Of a stretch of DNA of 8,482 nucleotides, positions 5,348-8,482 are shown in pieces. The number at the start of each line of letters is the position of its first letter. Position 1 is the first letter of the stretch. This DNA is from Kiritimatiellia bacterium (GTDB lineage: Bacteria > Verrucomicrobiota > Kiritimatiellia > RFP12 > UBA1067), in the NCBI GenBank assembly GCA_016303225.1, contig JAEDMC010000133.1, forward strand, positions 1-8,482. Reading direction: 5' to 3'. The translations under genes and the position numbers were made by a program. A model generated the notes under the pieces. It saw only the letters and a program-made list of their open reading frames with translations, was not told where the DNA came from and did not search any database.

Positions 5348-5995
5348 ATGAAGGGAATGATGGTGATGGCGATGATGGCTCCGATTATGTCTTTCGGCGG
5401 AATGCAGCCGTTCGGATCGATGACGTGGTTCAACGAGCCGGAGAAGTGGTCGGTCGAGAGCGGAACGCTGACGATGCAGGTGACAGGACAGAGCGACTAC
5501 TGGCGTGTCTCGCATTACGGTTTTACTGTCGATGACGGTCCGTTTCTCTACACCGAACGCGGCGGCGAGTTCGAGGCGAAGGTCAAGGTGACGGGGGCGT
5601 ACAAGGATCGCTTCGATCAGGCGGGACTCATGCTCCGCATCGACCGCGAGAACTGGATCAAGGCCGGCATCGAGTTTGTCGACGGACACTACAACGTGAG
5701 CGCGGTCGTCACGCACGGGAAGAGCGACTGGAGCGTCATTAAGCTGGACAAGCCAATCGAGGCTCTTTGGATCAAGGCTGTCCGTCGCCGCGATGCAGTT
5801 GAAATCTTCTACTCCTTCGACGACAAGGACTACACGATGATGCGCAACGCCTGGTTTCAGGACAACGTTCCCGTAAAGGTCGGCCCCGTCGCCGCCGCAC
5901 CTGACGGAAACGGCTTCGAGGCCCGTTTCTCCGACTTCACGGTCAAGCACCTCCCCGACGCTCGTCGTCTCGAGTGGCTGGAATCGCACAAGTGA
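5348..5995 (+). CDS. DUF1349 concanavalin A-like protein
   Basis: From ATG 5348 the protein has 215 aa. Residues from about 21 onward follow the DUF1349 consensus closely: DYWRVSHYGF, then DQAGLMLRIDRENWIKAGIE, VVTHGKSDWS and a late VKVGPVAAAP followed by FEARFSDF. The fold is a lectin-like beta sandwich related to the yeast REE1 protein; a sugar or small-molecule binding role is assumed but not proven. The N-terminus is odd: nine Met in the first 25 residues (MKGMMVMAMMAPIMSFGGMQ). It could be a short hydrophobic leader or an artefact of a start chosen too far upstream. ATG 5348 has better spacing from AGGA (5336-5339) than ATG 5342, which overlaps the previous stop. ATG 5402 is a third option. 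Confidence 0.85.
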   Translation: MKGMMVMAMMAPIMSFGGMQPFGSMTWFNEPEKWSVESGTLTMQVTGQSDYWRVSHYGFTVDDGPFLYTERGGEFEAKVKVTGAYKDRFDQAGLMLRIDRENWIKAGIEFVDGHYNVSAVVTHGKSDWSVIKLDKPIEALWIKAVRRRDAVEIFYSFDDKDYTMMRNAWFQDNVPVKVGPVAAAPDGNGFEARFSDFTVKHLPDARRLEWLESHK

Positions 5996-6037
5996 GACCG
6001 ACGGGAGTTTGTGAGTTCTCTGAACAGAGGAAGCGAT

Positions 6038-6475
6038 ATGAATGAGAATCTGATCGAACGGAACCGTGCGGTGATGCGGCGGTTTGAAACCTGCATCAAC
6101 ACGAACGACATCGACCTTGCCAAGGAGCTGATCTCCGAGAAGGCGGCGTTCAAGACGCCCGTCTCGCCGACACCGCTCATGGGCGCGGAAGGATACATGA
6201 GCGTCGTCACGATGATGCGCTCAAGCTTTCCAGACGTGCAGTGGAAGCTCAAGGATATGGTGGCGGACGAAAAGACGGTCGCTGTCTGCTGGCTCTGCAC
6301 GGGTACGTTCACGGGTAATGTGCCGTTCGCGGGCATCGAACCGAACGGACGCTCGTTCGCAACGACGGTCATGAACTTCTACTCGTTTGACGACGAGGGC
6401 AAGATCGTGAACGACGTCGCGGCCGTCGGTATCGCTGGAATCCTTCAGGGCATCGGGGCGATGGGCGGCAGGTGA
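6038..6475 (+). CDS. SnoaL-like polyketide cyclase family protein
   Basis: This 145-aa protein has the alpha+beta-barrel pattern of SnoaL/ester cyclase proteins of the NTF2-like superfamily. It opens with a helix RNRAVMRRFETCINTNDIDL (8-27), followed by FPDVQWKLKDMVADEKTVAV and the typical GIEPNGRSF...FYSFDDEGKIVND ending in QGIGAMG. Family members bind or transform small hydrophobic molecules, and many are uncharacterised. ATG 6038 is chosen because AGAGGAAG lies at the right distance; GTG 6011 is the longer alternative. It follows the DUF1349 gene after 42 bases, the only real gap in the operon, and no promoter is visible there. Confidence 0.85.
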   Translation: MNENLIERNRAVMRRFETCINTNDIDLAKELISEKAAFKTPVSPTPLMGAEGYMSVVTMMRSSFPDVQWKLKDMVADEKTVAVCWLCTGTFTGNVPFAGIEPNGRSFATTVMNFYSFDDEGKIVNDVAAVGIAGILQGIGAMGGR

Positions 6476-6480
6476 TTGTC

Positions 6481-7389
6481 ATGGAGAAGAATTCCGAGTC
6501 CGACCGTTTCCTTGCGTCGATCCCGCCCGGGCGTCAGGCGGAGCAGGCCCGTGCCGTGCGCGAGGCGATTCGCGGCAACAGCGCGGAGCTGGAGGCGATC
6601 CGTCGCTCGCGTGACATCGAAAAGCCGTTGATCGCCGGCGTGACTCGCAGGATGGTGCGCGAGGACCTCTGTCTCTATTTGCCGGAGTCGGGCGCGGCTC
6701 GCGAGACACTTGTCTATCTGCACGGCGGTTGTTGGACATTCGGGAGCATCAACAGCTGTTCCGAGTTCTGCATGGCCGTCGCCAGGGAGGGTGTGGCGGT
6801 TCTGGCCTATGCCTATCCGCTCGCGCCCGAGAATGATGCGCAGACGATCGTCGCCCGCACGGGCGAGGCGGTCTCATGGGCGATGGATCACGCCTCCGAG
6901 TGGGGCGGTTCCCCGGATGCCGTCGCCATCGGCGGCGATTCTGCGGGCGGCAACCTCGCGCTCGCCGTGGCGCTTTCCGCGCCCACTGTGCGCCGTCCTT
7001 ACGCGCTTCTCCTCTACTACCCCGTCGTTCACGCCTGGGCTGACGAGGGCGGCTCCTGGGCGCGTTACGGGAAGGGCTTCGGGCTGGACGCGGAACTGAT
7101 GGATGCGGGCAATGAGGCCTATTCGCGTGGCGATGCCCGCAATCCGCTGATCTCGCCCGACTGCGCGTCTGACGCGGCGCTGAAGAACTTGCCGTCCTGT
7201 CGCTTTCTCGCGGCGGAGCGAGACATCCTTCTCGACCAGGGGCTTGCGTTCCATCGCCGTCTTCTTGCACTCGGTGTCCCGACAACGCATGAGACGGTTC
7301 CCGGAGCCACGCATCTTTTCGTGACCGTGCCCGGACAGCCGACCGCCTTCGCGAAGGCCGTCCGTCTTGCCGTCGAAGGTGTTAAATGA
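6481..7389 (+). CDS. HSL-type alpha/beta hydrolase (esterase)
   Basis: This 302-aa protein belongs to the hormone-sensitive-lipase-like alpha/beta hydrolases. It carries the oxyanion-hole motif as HGGCW (81-85, with Cys in place of the usual third Gly), the nucleophile elbow GDSAGG with Ser154, the DILLD acid motif (Asp248) and GATHLF with His278, so the triad is complete. There is no signal peptide; it should act in the cytoplasm on carboxyl esters. An N-terminal helical cap of about 65 residues precedes the fold. ATG 6481 lies six bases after the SnoaL stop; GTG 6472 overlaps it and is possible. The pairing with SnoaL-like and DUF1349 proteins suggests handling of a small organic compound, which is inference only. 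Confidence 0.9.
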   Translation: MEKNSESDRFLASIPPGRQAEQARAVREAIRGNSAELEAIRRSRDIEKPLIAGVTRRMVREDLCLYLPESGAARETLVYLHGGCWTFGSINSCSEFCMAVAREGVAVLAYAYPLAPENDAQTIVARTGEAVSWAMDHASEWGGSPDAVAIGGDSAGGNLALAVALSAPTVRRPYALLLYYPVVHAWADEGGSWARYGKGFGLDAELMDAGNEAYSRGDARNPLISPDCASDAALKNLPSCRFLAAERDILLDQGLAFHRRLLALGVPTTHETVPGATHLFVTVPGQPTAFAKAVRLAVEGVK

Positions 7390-7736
7390 CCAAGGATGAG
7401 GCGTTCGCGAAGCTTGCCAAGAGCAAGTTCAGAAGTCGCTTCAAACTTGCAGCGGACGATCTCGCCTACATCGAGCGCGTTGGTCTTGAGACGATTCGCC
7501 GCCATGCCGAGGACTTCGTGCGAGATAAGCTCGGCCACGCCGAACCCGCGAACGATGGTAAGCAGACGCCGATGCGCGGGCATCCGATCTTCAAGGCGAT
7601 GCACGGTTCGGCGATGTGCTGCCGATGTTGCATGGAGAAGTGGTGGCACGTGAAGCGCGGCGTTCCGCTCACGGTCGCGCAGAAGGCGAAGGCCGTCGAT
7701 TTCCTGATGGCGTGGGTTAAGCGACGGATGGTATAA
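7386..7736 (+). CDS. DUF4186 domain protein
   Basis: The 116-aa sequence fits DUF4186 end to end. It has SKFRSRFKLAADDLAYIE (13-30), HAEDFVRDKL (40-49), the invariant-looking NDGKQTPMRGHPIFKAMHGS (56-75), then CCRCCMEKWWHVKRG (78-92). The four Cys plus His66, His73 and His88 suggest bound metal. Function is unknown; these proteins are scattered across accessory regions of many bacteria. The start overlaps the hydrolase stop (ATGA), making it the last gene of the operon. Its TAA stop lies inside the next TATAAT box, so the operon end and the following promoter share bases. Confidence 0.9.
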   Translation: MTKDEAFAKLAKSKFRSRFKLAADDLAYIERVGLETIRRHAEDFVRDKLGHAEPANDGKQTPMRGHPIFKAMHGSAMCCRCCMEKWWHVKRGVPLTVAQKAKAVDFLMAWVKRRMV

Positions 7737-7737
7737 T
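7729..7737 (+). promoter_or_regulatory. Extended -10 promoter with leaderless start
   Basis: TGGTATAAT here is identical to the promoter at 1522-1530 and is again followed by ATG. The -10 box (7732-7737) places the transcription start at 7743-7744, on the ATG of a 17-codon ORF. No clear -35 is seen. Confidence 0.5.
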
Positions 7738-7743
7738 ATGCGT

Positions 7744-7797
7744 ATGGAATTGAAAGATGTCGAATTGCTGAAGGTTTTGCAGCGTAGGCGGCGTTGA
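7744..7797 (+). pseudogene. Micro-ORF or decayed small gene
   Basis: The ORF encodes MELKDVELLKVLQRRRR. It begins exactly at the predicted transcription start. After its TGA a second in-frame TGA follows at 7801-7803, and the same frame then reads SAFTSEEVCCK before TAG at 7837-7839. This looks like a small, perhaps HTH-like, protein broken by stops or a small indel. A functional leaderless peptide ahead of the hairpin is the alternative. The rest of the 7798-7890 gap shows no gene. Confidence 0.3.
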
Positions 7798-7824
7798 GGG
7801 TGATCGGCGTTTACGAGTGAGGAG

Positions 7825-7844
7825 GTGTGCTGCAAGTAGCACAC
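7825..7844 (+). repeat. Perfect 7-bp hairpin
   Basis: GTGTGCT (7825-7831) and AGCACAC (7838-7844) pair perfectly around the loop GCAAGT. No T run follows, so it is not a standard intrinsic terminator. It could be a protein-binding dyad for the gene at 7891 or a structured mRNA leader. Confidence 0.45.
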
Positions 7845-7890
7845 GAAGGCGTCGTGATGCTGGATCTTGAATAGAAGGGATTATTGGAAT

Positions 7891-8334
7891 ATGACCACTG
7901 GAAACCTGCTAGAGCAGACGGTTCTCGACCTGTGTGACGATACATACTACGACAAGCTCGGCTTCAAGGCATACGAGTTGCTCGAGCATGAGGGCGGTCC
8001 TCGGGTCTGCACTATCGCTTGCGTTAACCCCCTGCTAAATGACAATCAGAAGACTCATGAATTCTTATTGGAGGATTATGCCTGTTTCATGGTGTCGCCG
8101 TTCAAGTCCGAGCAAACGGTACAGAGTATTTTCGACATGAGCTATGCGCTTGGACGTCCGGTCATGGGTAAAGTGGATTGCTATGGGGATCAGTGTCTGA
8201 TCATCGCTACCAATCAGAAGCCTTGGGCAGATTGGTTTGCCTCTATCTTTCTTGATGGGTACGGGGAGTTGTACGCACAACTTCAACCGATTGTGACCAA
8301 GGCGCTGATTGAGATTTCACAGGGGCGAAAGTAG
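7891..8334 (+). CDS. Hypothetical protein (147 aa)
   Basis: I do not recognise this protein. It begins MTTGNLLEQTVLDLCDDTYY and appears to be a mixed alpha/beta soluble protein with scattered Cys (four in all). Central segments include EDYACFMVSPFKSEQTVQSI and SYALGRPVMGKVDCYGDQC. The C-terminal helical half is LYAQLQPIVTKALIEISQGRK. No signal, membrane helix or catalytic motif is evident. GAAGGGA at 7874-7880, ten bases ahead, supports ATG 7891 over TTG 7867. Base composition is clearly more A+T-rich than the preceding operon, suggesting a different origin. It ends six bases before umuD, so it may be co-transcribed with it. Confidence 0.7.
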   Translation: MTTGNLLEQTVLDLCDDTYYDKLGFKAYELLEHEGGPRVCTIACVNPLLNDNQKTHEFLLEDYACFMVSPFKSEQTVQSIFDMSYALGRPVMGKVDCYGDQCLIIATNQKPWADWFASIFLDGYGELYAQLQPIVTKALIEISQGRK

Positions 8335-8340
8335 AGGTTC

Positions 8341-8482
8341 ATGTCGAAGAAGGCGCAGGTTGTAGGATCAGTGGTGGCGGGGTTTCCCTCGCCAGCCGAA
8401 CAGTACCTTGAACCTCCACTGGATTTGAACGAGCTGCTGGTGAAGCGTCCGGCGGCGACATTCTTCGTGAGGGTCGAGGGCG
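8341..8482 (+). CDS. umuD: UmuD-type SOS mutagenesis protein, 5' part (cut by window edge)
   Basis: The visible 47 residues contain the UmuD N-terminus: a short arm, the expected scissile bond Ala13-Gly14 in VVAGFPSPAE, LDLNELLVKRPAATFFVRV, and then VEG at the point where the GDSM catalytic box should begin. UmuD is a LexA-like S24 peptidase; self-cleavage stimulated by RecA turns it into the partner of the UmuC translesion polymerase. The arm is shorter than in E. coli, where cleavage falls after residue 24. AGAGG just upstream supports ATG 8341. The partner umuC, if present, would lie beyond the window. No LexA box could be identified. Residues 9-45 are nearly the same as in the chimera at 200. 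Confidence 0.85.
   Translation, partial: MSKKAQVVGSVVAGFPSPAEQYLEPPLDLNELLVKRPAATFFVRVEG
8365..8475 (+). repeat. Right copy of the umuD 5'-end direct repeat
   Basis: Partner of 224-334 in the same orientation. The longest exact matches by eye are 17 bases (for example CTGGTGAAGCGTCCGGC). Upstream sequences of the two copies are unrelated. Confidence 0.85.

Noticed and set aside
854..8340. Integron cassette array
   Set aside because: Same-strand small genes suggested it, but genes overlap by stop/start codons, several have their own promoters, and no attC-like imperfect palindromes lie between them.
1..8482. CRISPR array, tRNA, rRNA or insertion sequence
   Set aside because: No regularly spaced short repeats, cloverleaf or transposase-like protein was seen on either strand.

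Overview
The window is a dense bacterial accessory region. Every gene I can support is on the + strand. G+C is moderately high in most genes and visibly lower in a few patches. Ribosome binding sites are of the AGGAG type and there are good sigma70-like -10 boxes (TATAAT). No ribosomal, tRNA or taxonomic marker gene is present, so the host is uncertain. The mix of families (UmuD, AbiE, DUF4186, DUF1349, DUF1653, RNA ligase) fits a Gram-negative, perhaps gut-associated, bacterium; a PVC-type host is only a guess.

Left part (1-853): a short leftover resembling the start of a PIN/NYN-type protein (about 126-200) runs into a chimeric gene (200-853). Its first 45 codons are the N-terminus of a UmuD-type SOS protein and its remainder is a helical-repeat protein. 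A second, apparently normal umuD begins at 8341 and runs off the right edge. The segment between is therefore bracketed by two direct copies of the umuD 5' end, about 8.1 kb apart.

Middle-left (855-3580): a row of single genes, several with a promoter just upstream. They are an Rnl1-like RNA ligase (911-1498), a YgjP-type metallopeptidase probably translated from a leaderless mRNA (1538-2299), an unknown gene that appears frameshifted in a run of four G (2296-2788), and a broken AbiE system. In the last, the AbiEi antitoxin is intact (2860-3402) behind a strong promoter and a candidate operator, but the AbiEii toxin is cut to 53 residues (3405-3566).

Central operon (3621-7736): nine same-strand genes, nearly all joined by overlapping or abutting stop/start codons. 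They are a membrane-anchored NERD nuclease-like protein with a zinc finger, a DUF1653 protein, three small unknown proteins (75, 106 and 52 aa), a DUF1349 lectin-like protein with a methionine-rich start, a SnoaL-like protein, an HSL-type alpha/beta hydrolase and a DUF4186 protein. No DNA-modification or sensor gene is recognisable, so this is a conserved-looking but functionally unassigned gene set.

Right part (7729-8482): a second leaderless-type promoter in front of a 17-codon micro-ORF, a perfect hairpin, an unrecognised 147-aa gene (7891-8334), and the 5' end of an intact-looking umuD (8341 to the edge).

Overall this looks like an accessory or defence-type island with repeated recombination. 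At least three genes survive only as their 5' ends (PIN-like, UmuD, AbiEii), and one of these ends has been joined in frame to an unrelated protein.
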